Shown: positions 8,824-17,688 of the stretch, piece after piece
Layout: each line of letters opens with the position of its first letter
Numbering within the stretch: the first letter of the stretch is position 1
Assembly (NCBI GenBank): GCA_028285625.1
Contig: JANQOX010000025.1
Coordinates: forward strand, 518,461-582,460
Source of the DNA: Myxococcota bacterium
GTDB taxonomy: Bacteria > Myxococcota_A > UBA9160 > UBA6930
Direction: 5' to 3'
Length of the DNA stretch: 64,000 nucleotides
Made by a program: the position numbers and the translations under genes
Notes under the pieces: model-generated
The model's input: only the letters and a program-made list of their open reading frames with translations
Databases searched by the model: none
Told to the model about the DNA's origin: nothing

Positions 8824-9459
8824 GTGACGCGCGTGATCGGACTCTCCGGAGGCATCGGAACGGGAAAGAGCACCGTGGCCCGGATGCTCCGCGACCGCGG
8901 CGTGGTCGTGCTGGACGCCGACGCCATCGTCCACGAGATCCAGGAACCCGGCACCCCCGCACTCGCCGAGATCGCAGAAGCCTTCGGCGCCGAGATGCTT
9001 CGCGAAGACGGCAGCCTCGACCGCGATCGGTTGGGCGCGGTGGTGTTTCGCGACGAGGACGCCCGGCGACAGCTCAACCAGATCATCCACCCGAAGGTCG
9101 GCGCCGAGATGGGCCGAAGGCTGGCCGAAGCCCGCGACGGCGGCGCTCCGCTCGTCGTGCTCGACATCCCGCTGCTGTTCGAAGGGCGCGGCCGCGGGGG
9201 TTCGGCAGGCCTGGTCGAGGAGACCATCCTCGTCTACGCCCGGCCGGACCAGCAGGTGGCGCGCCAGCGCGCGCGCGATGGCCGCACCGAACAGGAGGCG
9301 CAGGATCGGATCGCCGCGCAGATGCCCATCGACGAGAAGCGCGCACTCGCCGACCACGTGATCGACAACAGCGGGACGCTGGCCGAGACCGAGCGCCAGG
9401 TCGACGCGCTGCTCGAAACCCTACGGTCTGCTGCCGTGCAGGAGCCCGCGAGCGACTAG
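8824..9459 (+). CDS. coaE: Dephospho-CoA kinase
   Basis: 211 residues with the P-loop GGIGTGKST at the N-terminus, then VVLDADAIVHE, the NQIIHPKV block and VLDIPLLFE, all diagnostic of CoaE. It phosphorylates the ribose 3' hydroxyl of dephospho-CoA, the last step of CoA synthesis. The start is a GTG at 8824 placing the P-loop eight residues in; the open frame upstream overlaps the diguanylate cyclase gene. The stop shares its palindromic CTAG with the stop of the convergent trpF. Confidence 0.95.
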   Translation: MTRVIGLSGGIGTGKSTVARMLRDRGVVVLDADAIVHEIQEPGTPALAEIAEAFGAEMLREDGSLDRDRLGAVVFRDEDARRQLNQIIHPKVGAEMGRRLAEARDGGAPLVVLDIPLLFEGRGRGGSAGLVEETILVYARPDQQVARQRARDGRTEQEAQDRIAAQMPIDEKRALADHVIDNSGTLAETERQVDALLETLRSAAVQEPASD

Positions 9460-10100
9460 CCGGGCTCTTCGATCCGCTCGGTCGCGCCCTGGGCCTGCCG
9501 AACTGCGGCGACGAAGGCCTCCATCCGGGCGCGGTCCTTGCGGTGCGCGTCGCCCTCGACACCGGTGGCCACGTCCACGCCCCAGGGCAGCACGTCCCCC
9601 ACGCTCTCGAGCACCTCGCCCACGTTGTCCGGCGTGAGCCCGCCCGCGATCATGATGTCGTAGCCCTCGGCGATCAGGTCTTCCGCCTCGCTCCAGTTCC
9701 AGCTCTTGCCCTGACCACCGCCCTCGGTGGGATGGTCGAGGAGCAGCAGCGCGCCGGGATACGCCTCGGCCGCCTCGCGATCCGCGCCACGAACCGCCTT
9801 GATCACGGGCAGGTCGACGAGTTCCACGTCGTCCTCGGACTCGTCCCCGTGGAACTGGATGCGTTCGAGGTCGATCCGGCGGGTCACGCGCTCGATCTCG
9901 TCCCAGCGCGCATTGCGGAAGACCGCCACACGCTCGGCCTGGTTGCCGATCCGGGACGCGATCGCCTCGGCATCGGCGAGGCTCAGACATCGCGGCGAGC
10001 CCGGTACGAAGTTCAACCCCACGAGATCCGCGCCCACGTCCACGGCCGCCGCCGCGTCGTCGGCGTGGATCACCCCACAGATCTTGATGCGGACGCTCAC
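9456..10100 (-). CDS. trpF: Phosphoribosylanthranilate isomerase
   Basis: 214 residues of TIM-barrel fold. KICGV at the N-terminus holds the catalytic cysteine, FVPGSPRCLS is the next conserved loop, QFHGDE lies in the middle and AGGLTPDNV is a C-terminal phosphate-binding loop. It performs the Amadori rearrangement in tryptophan synthesis. It is the last gene of the run trpE-G-D-C-F; its ATG overlaps the trpC stop (ATGA). trpB and trpA, which often follow, are missing because convergent coaE directly abuts the end. Confidence 0.95.
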   Translation of the reverse strand: MSVRIKICGVIHADDAAAAVDVGADLVGLNFVPGSPRCLSLADAEAIASRIGNQAERVAVFRNARWDEIERVTRRIDLERIQFHGDESEDDVELVDLPVIKAVRGADREAAEAYPGALLLLDHPTEGGGQGKSWNWSEAEDLIAEGYDIMIAGGLTPDNVGEVLESVGDVLPWGVDVATGVEGDAHRKDRARMEAFVAAVRQAQGATERIEEPG

Positions 10101-10879
10101 GCCTTCCCCCGAAGTCTTCGAAGCGCTTGCCCGACGTCGGGTTGGCGCATCAGGGATTCTCCCACGAGAAACGCCCCCGCGCCTGCACGGGCCAGGCGGT
10201 CGACGTCCTCGGGCTCGAAGATACCGCTCTCGCTCACCAGCACGGTGCCTTCTCCCACGGACGGTGCCAGCCGCTCCGTGGTCGCGAGATCGGTCTCGAA
10301 GGTGCGCAGGTCGCGGTTGTTCACGCCGATCAGGTCGGCCCCTGCGCCCAGGGCCTCCGCGAGTTCGGCCTCGTCGTGCACCTCGACCAGGACGTCGAGG
10401 CCGCGGCCCTTGGCGTGCCCGTGCAGATCCTGCAGCGCCTGCGGATCGAGCGCGGCCACGATCAGCAGCACGGCATCGGCCCCCGCCGCGCGCGCCTCGT
10501 CGATCTGGTAGGCGTCCACCACGAAATCCTTGCGCAGCAGCGGCCGGTTCGTGGCACCGCGAACCGCCGTCAGGATCTCGAGGCTGCCGCCGAAGTAGTG
10601 CGCGTCGGTCAGTACCGAGAGCGCCGCAGCGCCAGCCTCGTCGTAGGCCCGCGCGATCGCGACCGCATCGAAGTCCTCGCGGATGAGACCCTTGCTCGGC
10701 GAGCGGCGCTTGACCTCGGCGATCACCCGGGGCGGCTCGCCCCCCGCCAGGGCGGCCCGGAAGCCCCGGGGCGGACCCGCTGCGTCGGCGGCCGCTGCGA
10801 CTTCTGCCGGCGGAACGCTTCGCCGCGCCGCCGCGACCTCTTCGCGCTTGTGGGCGAGGATCTCATCGAGGATCGTCAT
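10097..10879 (-). CDS. trpC: Indole-3-glycerol phosphate synthase
   Basis: 260 residues. Conserved elements include ILDEILAHKREEVA at the N-terminus, EVKRRSPSKG with the catalytic lysine, LRKDFVVDAYQI, GVNNRDLRTF and VSESGI. It closes the indole ring from the anthranilate ribonucleotide. It is a stand-alone TrpC, not fused to TrpF. Both ends have ATGA overlaps, with trpD upstream and trpF downstream, so translation is probably coupled. Confidence 0.96.
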   Translation of the reverse strand: MTILDEILAHKREEVAAARRSVPPAEVAAAADAAGPPRGFRAALAGGEPPRVIAEVKRRSPSKGLIREDFDAVAIARAYDEAGAAALSVLTDAHYFGGSLEILTAVRGATNRPLLRKDFVVDAYQIDEARAAGADAVLLIVAALDPQALQDLHGHAKGRGLDVLVEVHDEAELAEALGAGADLIGVNNRDLRTFETDLATTERLAPSVGEGTVLVSESGIFEPEDVDRLARAGAGAFLVGESLMRQPDVGQALRRLRGKA

Positions 10880-11880
10880 GCCGAGACCAACCGAGCGAGG
10901 CGCTCGCGCGCCGCGCCACTCGAGATGCTCTCGCGCGCGAGCGCGACCCCGGCGGCCGGGTCCGAGGCGGCCCCCGCCGCGTACAACGCCGCGCCGGCAT
11001 TCGCGAGCACCAGGTCTGCACGCGGACCCGCCGTGCCGGCCAGGATGTCCCGCGCGATCTGCGCGTTCTCGGCGGCGTCGCCACCACGCACGTCGTCGGC
11101 CTCGCAGGGCGCGAGGCCCAGCTGCTCCGGGTCGAGCTGGAAAGCCTCGACCCGCCCCTGGTCCAACAGCGCCGCATGGGTCGGCCCGGTGAGCGTGACC
11201 TCGTCGAGGCCGTCGCTGCCGTGGACCACCAGCGCCCGCTCGCTGCCCAGCGCACCGAGCACCTGGGCCAGGGGCTCCACCAGCTCGGCGGCGTAGACCC
11301 CGACCAGCTGGAAACGCGGGGAGACCGGGTTCAGCAGGGGGCCCATGCAGTTCATCACCGTGCGTACGCCGAGCTCCGCGCGCACCGGGGCGAGATGCCG
11401 GAATGCGGGGTGTGCCACCCGCGCAAAGAAGAATGCGATGCCGATCTCGGCCAGGATCTCCGCGGCGCGAGACACCGGCACCTCGACGTCGACGCCGAGG
11501 GCTTCGAGCACGTCGGCGCTCCCCGAGCGGCTCGTGGCGGCGCGGTTGCCGTGCTTGGCGACGGGCACACCGGCCCCCGCGACCACGAAGGCGGCGACGG
11601 TCGACACATTGAACGTGCCACTGTGGTCGCCCCCGGTTCCGCAGGTGTCGATCGTTCGCGGATCGGGAAGGTCGGCGGTGACCGCGTGGGCGCGCAGCGT
11701 ACGCGCGATGCACGCGATCTCGTCCACCGTCTCGCCCTTGGCCCGCAGCGCCACCAGCAGCCCGGCGACCGCCACGGGCGCCGCCTCGCCGCGCATCACC
11801 TCCTCGAAGGCCCCCGTGAGCAGGTCCGGCGGCACCGCCGGTCCGCCGAGCGCCGCTTCCAAGGCAGCCGTGACGCTCAT
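10876..11880 (-). CDS. trpD: Anthranilate phosphoribosyltransferase
   Basis: 334 residues. The PRPP-binding DTCGTGGDHSGTFNVST and KHGNRAATSRSGSADVLEALG are the two signature motifs. It transfers phosphoribose to anthranilate. The start is the ATG at 11880 (MSVTAALEAALGG). The same start sequence occurs 32 bp upstream because of a tandem duplication; that copy at 11912 runs into a stop after 11 codons. The duplicate therefore separates trpD from trpG while keeping a stop/start overlap at each step. Confidence 0.96.
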   Translation of the reverse strand: MSVTAALEAALGGPAVPPDLLTGAFEEVMRGEAAPVAVAGLLVALRAKGETVDEIACIARTLRAHAVTADLPDPRTIDTCGTGGDHSGTFNVSTVAAFVVAGAGVPVAKHGNRAATSRSGSADVLEALGVDVEVPVSRAAEILAEIGIAFFFARVAHPAFRHLAPVRAELGVRTVMNCMGPLLNPVSPRFQLVGVYAAELVEPLAQVLGALGSERALVVHGSDGLDEVTLTGPTHAALLDQGRVEAFQLDPEQLGLAPCEADDVRGGDAAENAQIARDILAGTAGPRADLVLANAGAALYAAGAASDPAAGVALARESISSGAARERLARLVSA

Positions 11881-11916
11881 GCCGTCGGTTCCAAGGCAGC
11901 CGTGACGCTCATGCCG
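11857..11916 (-). repeat. 32-bp-period tandem duplication at the trpG/trpD junction
   Basis: Bases 11857-11884 are repeated exactly at 11889-11916 (28 identical bases, period 32). Each copy carries the trpD start region (ATGAGCGTCACGGCTGCC on the minus strand). Because 32 is not a multiple of three the first start is out of frame with trpD. Confidence 0.95.
11877..11912 (-). CDS. 11-codon minicistron MSVTAALEPTA between trpG and trpD
   Basis: The ATG at 11912 overlaps the trpG TGA (ATGA). Reading on gives MSVTAALEPTA and then a TGA at 11879-11877 that overlaps the trpD ATG at 11880 (again ATGA). It is the former trpD start, cut off by the 32-bp duplication. The peptide itself probably has no function; the open frame may serve to hand ribosomes from trpG to trpD. 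Translation is inferred, not shown. Confidence 0.5.
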   Translation of the reverse strand: MSVTAALEPTA

Positions 11917-12502
11917 CTGCCCGCTCGCAGCGCGCCACGAAGTTCGCGAGCAGGCGCTTGCCGCACTCGGTGAGGATCGACTCGGGGTGGAACTGCACGC
12001 CCTCGATCGGCAGCGAGCGATGCTGCACCGCCATGATCTCGCCATCGTCGGTCCGTGCCGTCACCTGCAGCGCGTCGGGGCAGGACGCGCCCTCGATCAC
12101 CAGGCTGTGGTAGCGGGTGGCGGTGACGGGATTCTCGAGGCCCTCGAAGACGCCCTGGCCCTCGTGTCGGATGTCCGAAGTCTTGCCGTGCATGATGGAG
12201 CGCGCGCGAACGATGCGGCCGCCGAAGTGCGCACCGATGGCCTGGTGCCCGAGGCAGACGCCGAGCACCGGCGTGCCGCGCTCGGCGAACGCGCCCACGG
12301 CGGGGACCGAGACCCCTGCGTTCTCCGGCCGACCCGGGCCCGGCGAGATCACGAGCCCGGCCGGTTCACGAGCCAGCATCGCCTCGAGGGCCTCGGCGTC
12401 GTTGCGCACCACCGCGACCTCGGCACCCAGTTCACCGAGGTACTGAACCAGGTTGAACGTGAACGAGTCATAGTTGTCGATCATCAGGATCGGAACCGCC
12501 AT
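11909..12502 (-). CDS. trpG: Anthranilate synthase glutamine amidotransferase subunit
   Basis: 197 residues of class I glutamine amidotransferase. DNYDSFTFNLVQY at the N-terminus, GVCLGHQAIG with the nucleophilic cysteine and GVQFHPES with the catalytic His and Glu are all present. It supplies ammonia to TrpE to make anthranilate; such subunits sometimes also serve PabB. It starts 3 bp after trpE and ends on the ATGA overlap with the minicistron before trpD. Confidence 0.95.
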   Translation of the reverse strand: MAVPILMIDNYDSFTFNLVQYLGELGAEVAVVRNDAEALEAMLAREPAGLVISPGPGRPENAGVSVPAVGAFAERGTPVLGVCLGHQAIGAHFGGRIVRARSIMHGKTSDIRHEGQGVFEGLENPVTATRYHSLVIEGASCPDALQVTARTDDGEIMAVQHRSLPIEGVQFHPESILTECGKRLLANFVARCERAAA

Positions 12503-12505
12503 CGA

Positions 12506-13987
12506 TCAGTCCACACCCTCGCGCGCCCGGTCGATCGCCTCGATCAAGGCCTCGGCCTTGTTCGAGCACTCCAGGTGCTCGAGTTCGGGCTGCGAGTCGG
12601 CCACGATGCCCGCACCGGCCTGGACGTGGACCCGGTCACGGTGGGCCAGCATGGTGCGAATGGTGATGGCGAAGTCCATGTTCCCCGAGTAGTCCACGTA
12701 GCCGACGCAGCCCCCGAACGGCCCCCGCCGAACCGGTTCGAGCTCGTCGATGATCTCCATGGCCCGCACCTTGGGCGCGCCCGAGAGCGTACCCGCCGGG
12801 AACGAGGCGCGAAGCAGGTCGAGCCAGTCGAGCCCCGGCCGCAGCCGCCCCTGCACGTTCGAGACGATGTGCATGACGTGCGAGTACTTCTCGATCTGGG
12901 CGTACTCGGTGACCGCGACGCTGCCGATCTCGGCCACGCGCCCCACGTCGTTGCGCCCGAGGTCGACCAGCATCACGTGCTCGGAGCGCTCCTTCGGGTC
13001 GGCGAGCAGCTCCGCCTCCATGCGCGCCTCGTCCTCGGCATCGCGGCCGCGGCGACGGGTCCCGGCGATCGGGCGCAGGTCGACCTGCTCGCCCTCGAGC
13101 CGCACCAGGATCTCCGGAGACGAGCCGATCAGCACCGGCCCCTCGAGCCGCACGAAGAACAGGTAGGGGCTCGGGTTCACGTGCCGGAGCTGGCGGTAGA
13201 GCAGGAACGGGTCGACCTGCAGCGGCACCTCGAAGCGCTGACCGAGCACGACCTGGAAGACGTCGCCGGCCTCCACGTACTCGATCGCGCGCTTCACGAT
13301 GTCCTGGTACGCATCGGGCTCGATTCCCCGGCGCACGTCCATGGGCGCGCGCACGGCCGGGCGACGCGGCTCTTCGGGCAGCGGCGACCGAAGCTGCCGC
13401 ACGGTCTCCTCGAGAGCGGCCTCGGCCTCGGCGTGGCGCTCGGCCGGATCGCAGCCCTCGGGCAGGTGCACGTGGCGGACGATCTGCGCGGTGTGGCGGA
13501 TGTTGTCGTAGACGACCACCGTCTCGGGGAAGACGAAGAACAGGTCGGGCAGCCCCAGCTCGTCGGGATTGGTGTCCGGCACCTCCTCGACGAACCGCAC
13601 CCAGTCCCAACCCACCATGCCCACCGCGCCGCCGGTGAAGCGCGGCAGGTCCGGCAGGGCCACCGGCCGGTAGGCGCGCAGATGCGCGCGCAGGCTCTCG
13701 AGGGGGTCTCCCTCGGCGTGCTCGTGCCGCGTCTCGCCGTCGACGGTCCAGCTGATCTCTGCGCCGTGGGCCCGGAAGATCGCCCGCGCGCCGGTTCCCA
13801 TGAACGAGTACCGCGCCCACTTCTCGCCGCCTTCCACCGACTCGTAGAGAAACGACGTCTGACCGTCGTCGAGACGCCGGAACAGCGATAGCGGCGTATC
13901 GAGATCGGCGAGGATCTCCCGCACCACCGGAATCAGGTTGCCCTGGGTGGCGAGCCGCGTGAACTCTTCTCGGGAAGGGCGGAGCAC
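12506..13987 (-). CDS. trpE: Anthranilate synthase component I
   Basis: 493 residues. The C-terminal chorismate-binding domain shows RPIAGTRRRG, MLVDLGRNDVGRV, the FPAGTLSGAPKVRAMEII block and GAGIVADSQPE. The N-terminal half carries the LESLR-type region of the allosteric domain. It aminates chorismate with ammonia from TrpG. The start was set at the GTG at 13987, which gives VLRPSREEFTRL and a normal family length; upstream the frame is open but low-quality. No leader peptide rich in Trp codons was found in the 106 bp before it, so attenuation by a classic leader is not supported. Confidence 0.94.
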   Translation of the reverse strand: MLRPSREEFTRLATQGNLIPVVREILADLDTPLSLFRRLDDGQTSFLYESVEGGEKWARYSFMGTGARAIFRAHGAEISWTVDGETRHEHAEGDPLESLRAHLRAYRPVALPDLPRFTGGAVGMVGWDWVRFVEEVPDTNPDELGLPDLFFVFPETVVVYDNIRHTAQIVRHVHLPEGCDPAERHAEAEAALEETVRQLRSPLPEEPRRPAVRAPMDVRRGIEPDAYQDIVKRAIEYVEAGDVFQVVLGQRFEVPLQVDPFLLYRQLRHVNPSPYLFFVRLEGPVLIGSSPEILVRLEGEQVDLRPIAGTRRRGRDAEDEARMEAELLADPKERSEHVMLVDLGRNDVGRVAEIGSVAVTEYAQIEKYSHVMHIVSNVQGRLRPGLDWLDLLRASFPAGTLSGAPKVRAMEIIDELEPVRRGPFGGCVGYVDYSGNMDFAITIRTMLAHRDRVHVQAGAGIVADSQPELEHLECSNKAEALIEAIDRAREGVD

Positions 13988-14093
13988 GGGTGGGCCTGGA
14001 CGGGGGCGTTGGCGCGCGGAAATCCCCTTTGGAATCCGCTTGTTATCACGGCGAGGCGAAGGCGGCAAGTCACCGCCCGCGAGCGGGAGGAGC

Positions 14094-16799
14094 CTAGTAG
14101 TCGCCCACCAGGCTGTCGGTCCGCCGCGTCCGGGTCCGCACACCCGAGAACGGGCGTACCGTGTCCTCGCCGAGGCCGATGATCCGGTACTGGAAGTTGA
14201 ACGTGAAGCCCTCGGTCCGGCGCTGCGAGGCCTGGACCCGGAGCGCCCAGCAGTAGCAGCGCGACAGGTACTCCACGCCCACCTGGTTCGCGAGCACCAG
14301 CGCGTCCTCGAACGAGTACGCGATGCGGTAGGTCAGGCCGATGTGCTGGGTGAGGGCGATGCGCGTCAACACGTCGATCTGGTTGATGCGGAGGAAGCCC
14401 TCCTCGAAGTCCTCGAAGCGCTCGGTGTCGAATCGGAAGTTCTCGAAGAAGCGCGGAACGTCCTGGACGAAGCGGTAGAGCACGCGCAGGTCGTGGCCCG
14501 CCGGGTGGTACCAGCCGACCTCGAGGTTCGACTCGGCGATCTCGCCCTCGTTGAAGTCCCAACCGAAGTTGAAGCGCGCCCGCACGTTGTAGAACGGGAA
14601 GAGCGTCCCGTCGGCGTAGAAGGCCGTGAACTGATCGTCCTCGAAGTCGTGCTGGAAGGAGAAGGCGACGTCCGCCACCAGCTCCGCGGGCCCGAGCAGG
14701 CCCTCTTCGTCCAGGCTTCCCGGCAGGTAGAAGCGGTTGCCCAGCCCCACCGTGATCGCGTTCGCGCCTTCGATGCGATCCGACGGGTCGCGCACGATGT
14801 TCATCACGTCGTACTGCCGAAGACGCTTCTGCATCACCTGCGGCCGCGGGATGAAGAGCGGGTTGCCCGTCTGGCCCACGTCCGACACGAAGGTCCACGA
14901 GAAGCGCGGCTCGAGCACGTGATTGACCGGCCCCTGGACCGGAAGGTTCACCCGGCCCCGGAAGCGCGAACGCATGTCGACGTTGGCCGTCACCAGGTTG
15001 CGGGTGGTCGACCCCTGGTTGTCGGTGTTGTAGAAGGTGCCGTGCCAGCCGAGTTCGGGCAGCACCTCCACGGCGTCGAACAGCCGGAAGGGCGTCTGGA
15101 TCCGCGGGTTCACCACGACGCGGTGACCCCGATCGCCGAGCGGCTCGCCCTCGGAGAAGATCCCGTCGCCCTCGGGACCCGGGAAGTCGTCCTGGCTGCC
15201 GTCGAGCTCGAGGATCGGGATCTCGGGATCTTCGCCCTCTTCCGGCGGCGGAGCCTGGGCCAGGAACTCTTCGATCGTGACGATCGTCCCGTCACGGAGC
15301 TCGACCGTGCCGTCGAGGCGGACGATGTTGCCGTTGGCATCGCGCTCGCGGCCATTGGGCAGGGCATCGATGCCGGTGTCGAAGAAGACGTCGTCGCCCA
15401 CGCCGAGGTCGAGGGTGGTGGTGTTGCCCGGCACGCCCTGGATGGTCTCGCGTACCTCGGGCATCGCCTCCTCGACCGTCTCCTTCGCCCAGAAGTGCGT
15501 GTAGCGGAGGTCGAAGGAGGTCTGGAGCCAGGGGAGCGGCGTCGGCGCCATGGGCCGGCCCGAGAGCCAGAGGTCGGGCAGGCGCTGCAGCAGGAACGCG
15601 TCGCGATCGAGGTCGTCCGGCGCCGAGACGTCGTCGGCGTAGTAGGCCGCGGCCGTGAAACCGAAGCGCCCCATCAGGCCGAAGCGCTTCTCCAGGAAGC
15701 TCACGGCCTCCATGAAGCGGTCGCTGCGGAAGCGCGAGAAGTCGCGGAAGTCGAACGCGTAGCTGTTGTCCGAGGCGAAGCGGGCGTCGACCTTCCACCA
15801 CCAGTCCCAGGGCAGTTCCTGGATGTGGAGCCACTCGACGCCCCAGCGCTGGCTGTCGAAGGGCGTCGAGGGGTTGGTCGGGTCGATGTCGTCGTCGTCG
15901 ATGAAGCTGCCGTAGAGCTCGCCCAGGGAGTACGCGCCGAATACGTACTCGATCTCGGCCTCGGGCTTGAAGCCGCGATTGGTCAGGTAACGCGGCTCGA
16001 GGATCACGTTGACCTGATCGTGCACCGCCCAGAAGAACGGGACGCTGACGTCGAAGCCCGTCCGCTCGGACGTGGCGAACGTCGGGAACAGCAGGCCCGT
16101 CTTGCGATCGGTCTTGAGCGGGTACTGCATCCACGGCGTCCACAGCAGCGGGACGCCCAGGATGTCGACCTTGGTGTTCTTGGTGGTGGCATAGCCGTCG
16201 AGGTTGAGGTCGGCCGTCTCGGCACGGATGCGCCAGGGGTCGCGCTCACCGTCAGGGCACTTGCAGGTGGTGAAGGCGGCGTCGTGGAACAGGTAGCGCT
16301 GCTTGTCGAGCCGCTTGATGCGGTCGCCCTGCATCTGGAAGTCGGTGTCGTCACCGCTCAGCTCGCCGCCATAGATCACGCCCAGCAGGTCGTCGAGCTC
16401 GAAGTGCAGTGCATCGGCGACGAGCGTGTCGCCCGCCTCGCTGATCAGCACGTTGCCGGTGGCGACGCCCTGCTGCGTGGTGTTGCTGAACGCCACCCAG
16501 TCGGCCGAGATCACCGTCTCGCCCTTGGAGATGCGCACGTTGCCGCGCGCCACGTACACCCGCTGCGCGGCGTCGAACTCGACGGAGTCGGCTCGGATGT
16601 CGAGCTCGTCCTCCTCCTCTTCGGCCTCGGCCTCGGCGCCCTCGGCAGCGGCGGACGGGTCGGCGGCGCCCGACGTCTCGGCGTCCGGGCCCTGGTCGAA
16701 GTCCTGGGACTGCGCAGGCACGGCGACGAGCAACCACGCGAGGACCGCAGTCCACAGCAGCGCGTACGCTGCCGGACCGCTTCGCATCGTCGCCCACAT
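14094..16799 (-). CDS. lptD: LPS-assembly outer-membrane protein LptD
   Basis: 901 residues. A signal peptide (about 1-30, hydrophobic core LLWTAVLAWLLVAVPAQS) is followed by an acidic spacer, an OstA/LptA-like beta-jellyroll (about 48-150, IRADSVEFDAAQRVYVARGN) and a long beta-barrel domain to the C-terminus. It is the outer-membrane translocon that inserts LPS with LptE. A cysteine pair (TTCKCPDGE) and another near the C-terminus (YLSRCYCWALR) suggest disulfide links as in E. coli LptD. It is upstream of trpE on the same strand with a 106-bp gap. Confidence 0.92.
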   Translation of the reverse strand: MWATMRSGPAAYALLWTAVLAWLLVAVPAQSQDFDQGPDAETSGAADPSAAAEGAEAEAEEEEDELDIRADSVEFDAAQRVYVARGNVRISKGETVISADWVAFSNTTQQGVATGNVLISEAGDTLVADALHFELDDLLGVIYGGELSGDDTDFQMQGDRIKRLDKQRYLFHDAAFTTCKCPDGERDPWRIRAETADLNLDGYATTKNTKVDILGVPLLWTPWMQYPLKTDRKTGLLFPTFATSERTGFDVSVPFFWAVHDQVNVILEPRYLTNRGFKPEAEIEYVFGAYSLGELYGSFIDDDDIDPTNPSTPFDSQRWGVEWLHIQELPWDWWWKVDARFASDNSYAFDFRDFSRFRSDRFMEAVSFLEKRFGLMGRFGFTAAAYYADDVSAPDDLDRDAFLLQRLPDLWLSGRPMAPTPLPWLQTSFDLRYTHFWAKETVEEAMPEVRETIQGVPGNTTTLDLGVGDDVFFDTGIDALPNGRERDANGNIVRLDGTVELRDGTIVTIEEFLAQAPPPEEGEDPEIPILELDGSQDDFPGPEGDGIFSEGEPLGDRGHRVVVNPRIQTPFRLFDAVEVLPELGWHGTFYNTDNQGSTTRNLVTANVDMRSRFRGRVNLPVQGPVNHVLEPRFSWTFVSDVGQTGNPLFIPRPQVMQKRLRQYDVMNIVRDPSDRIEGANAITVGLGNRFYLPGSLDEEGLLGPAELVADVAFSFQHDFEDDQFTAFYADGTLFPFYNVRARFNFGWDFNEGEIAESNLEVGWYHPAGHDLRVLYRFVQDVPRFFENFRFDTERFEDFEEGFLRINQIDVLTRIALTQHIGLTYRIAYSFEDALVLANQVGVEYLSRCYCWALRVQASQRRTEGFTFNFQYRIIGLGEDTVRPFSGVRTRTRRTDSLVGDY

Positions 16800-16959
16800 T
16801 CGCGGCCGGCGCGCCAGTTGGGACCCCCACCCAGGCCCTCCCCGGGCCTCGGGGTCACCCTACCGAAACCTCTCGGACGCGTAAACGCGAGAAGGCACGA
16901 AGGATTGGGAGTATTCGTGCACACGGGCGCCGGTGGCCGGCCACGTTGGCGCCGATCGG

Positions 16960-16977
16960 CCGGGCGGCGCCGCCCGG
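16960..16977 (-). terminator. Perfect 18-bp GC palindrome downstream of the Crp-like gene
   Basis: The sequence CCGGGCGGCGCCGCCCGG is its own reverse complement and begins 6 bp after the stop of the Crp-like gene. It could form a terminator-like hairpin between that gene and lptD, but no U run follows, so a protein-binding site is also possible. Confidence 0.4.
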
Positions 16978-16983
16978 GGTGCC

Positions 16984-17664
16984 TCAGTCGGCCGCGTCGA
17001 GCGAACCGGAAAGGGCTTCCAGGCTCGGGATCCGCAGCACGTCGTCGACCAGCTTCACGAGCTTGCGATCGAGCAGCTGCCCCAGCGCCCGGTGGGCCTC
17101 GAGCATCGACAGCCCGGCCTCCCGAGCGATCCGGCGCAGCGTCGTGGGCAGGCGGGCCCCCTCGTCGTCGGGCTGGGCGCGGCGCAGCAGCACCCGCACC
17201 ACCGGCCGCAGGATGTCGTCGGCCCCGAGTGCCTGGAGCCGCTGCTCGAGGTCCACGGCACGCGCGGCCAGGCGCTGGATCACGCGAATCGCGATCTCGG
17301 GCTGCTCGACACACATGGTCTCGAACGTATCCACGTCGATCTGGAGAAGCCTGGAGTCGCTCACGGCCACCGCACGGTGGCGGCGCGGGCGCCCCATCAG
17401 CACCTCCATCTCGCCGAAGAACTCGCCCGGGCCAAGGCGTGCCAGCAGGCCGTGCTCGCCCTCGCAGGCGCGCGAGAGCTCGACCTGGCCGGCCATGATC
17501 ACGTAGAGCGTGTCGCCGGGCTCGCCTTCCTCGAAGACGGTCGCCCCCGCACGCACGGGGCGCTCGAAGGCCCGCTTCACGTGGAGCCCGGTGTCCTCGA
17601 TGTGCTGCACCCGCTCGGCCACGAGGCCTTCATCGGCCCCCGGAGGGAGCCACTTGAGGGGCAC
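16984..17664 (-). CDS. Crp/Fnr-family transcriptional regulator
   Basis: 226 residues. A cyclic-nucleotide-binding domain covers about 25-140 (GATVFEEGEPGDTLYVIMAGQVEL, then LGPGEFFGEMEVLMGRPRRHRAVAV) and a winged helix-turn-helix about 160-220 (LRRIAREAGLSMLEAHRALGQL). The phosphate-cassette region FFGEMEVLMGRPRR keeps the Gly-Glu pair and an Arg, so binding a cyclic nucleotide is plausible. No Fnr-type cysteine cluster is seen. The start is a GTG at 17664, 24 bp after the TlpA-like gene, so it may be cotranscribed with the cytochrome/thiol pair. Targets are unknown. Confidence 0.85.
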   Translation of the reverse strand: MPLKWLPPGADEGLVAERVQHIEDTGLHVKRAFERPVRAGATVFEEGEPGDTLYVIMAGQVELSRACEGEHGLLARLGPGEFFGEMEVLMGRPRRHRAVAVSDSRLLQIDVDTFETMCVEQPEIAIRVIQRLAARAVDLEQRLQALGADDILRPVVRVLLRRAQPDDEGARLPTTLRRIAREAGLSMLEAHRALGQLLDRKLVKLVDDVLRIPSLEALSGSLDAAD

Positions 17665-17688
17665 GGCGGCCCCCGAAGGGGTCCCCGG

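Noticed and set aside
11857..11916. Short direct repeats considered as a CRISPR array
   Set aside because: Only two adjacent copies without spacers of constant size, and no cas genes anywhere in the window.
13988..14093. Possible trp leader peptide/attenuator before trpE
   Set aside because: No short ORF with consecutive Trp codons and no terminator/antiterminator pair is visible.
13938..17498. 1186-codon open frame on the plus strand
   Set aside because: It runs antisense across trpE, lptD and the Crp-like gene and has the Val/Glu/Arg-rich composition of an antisense shadow.
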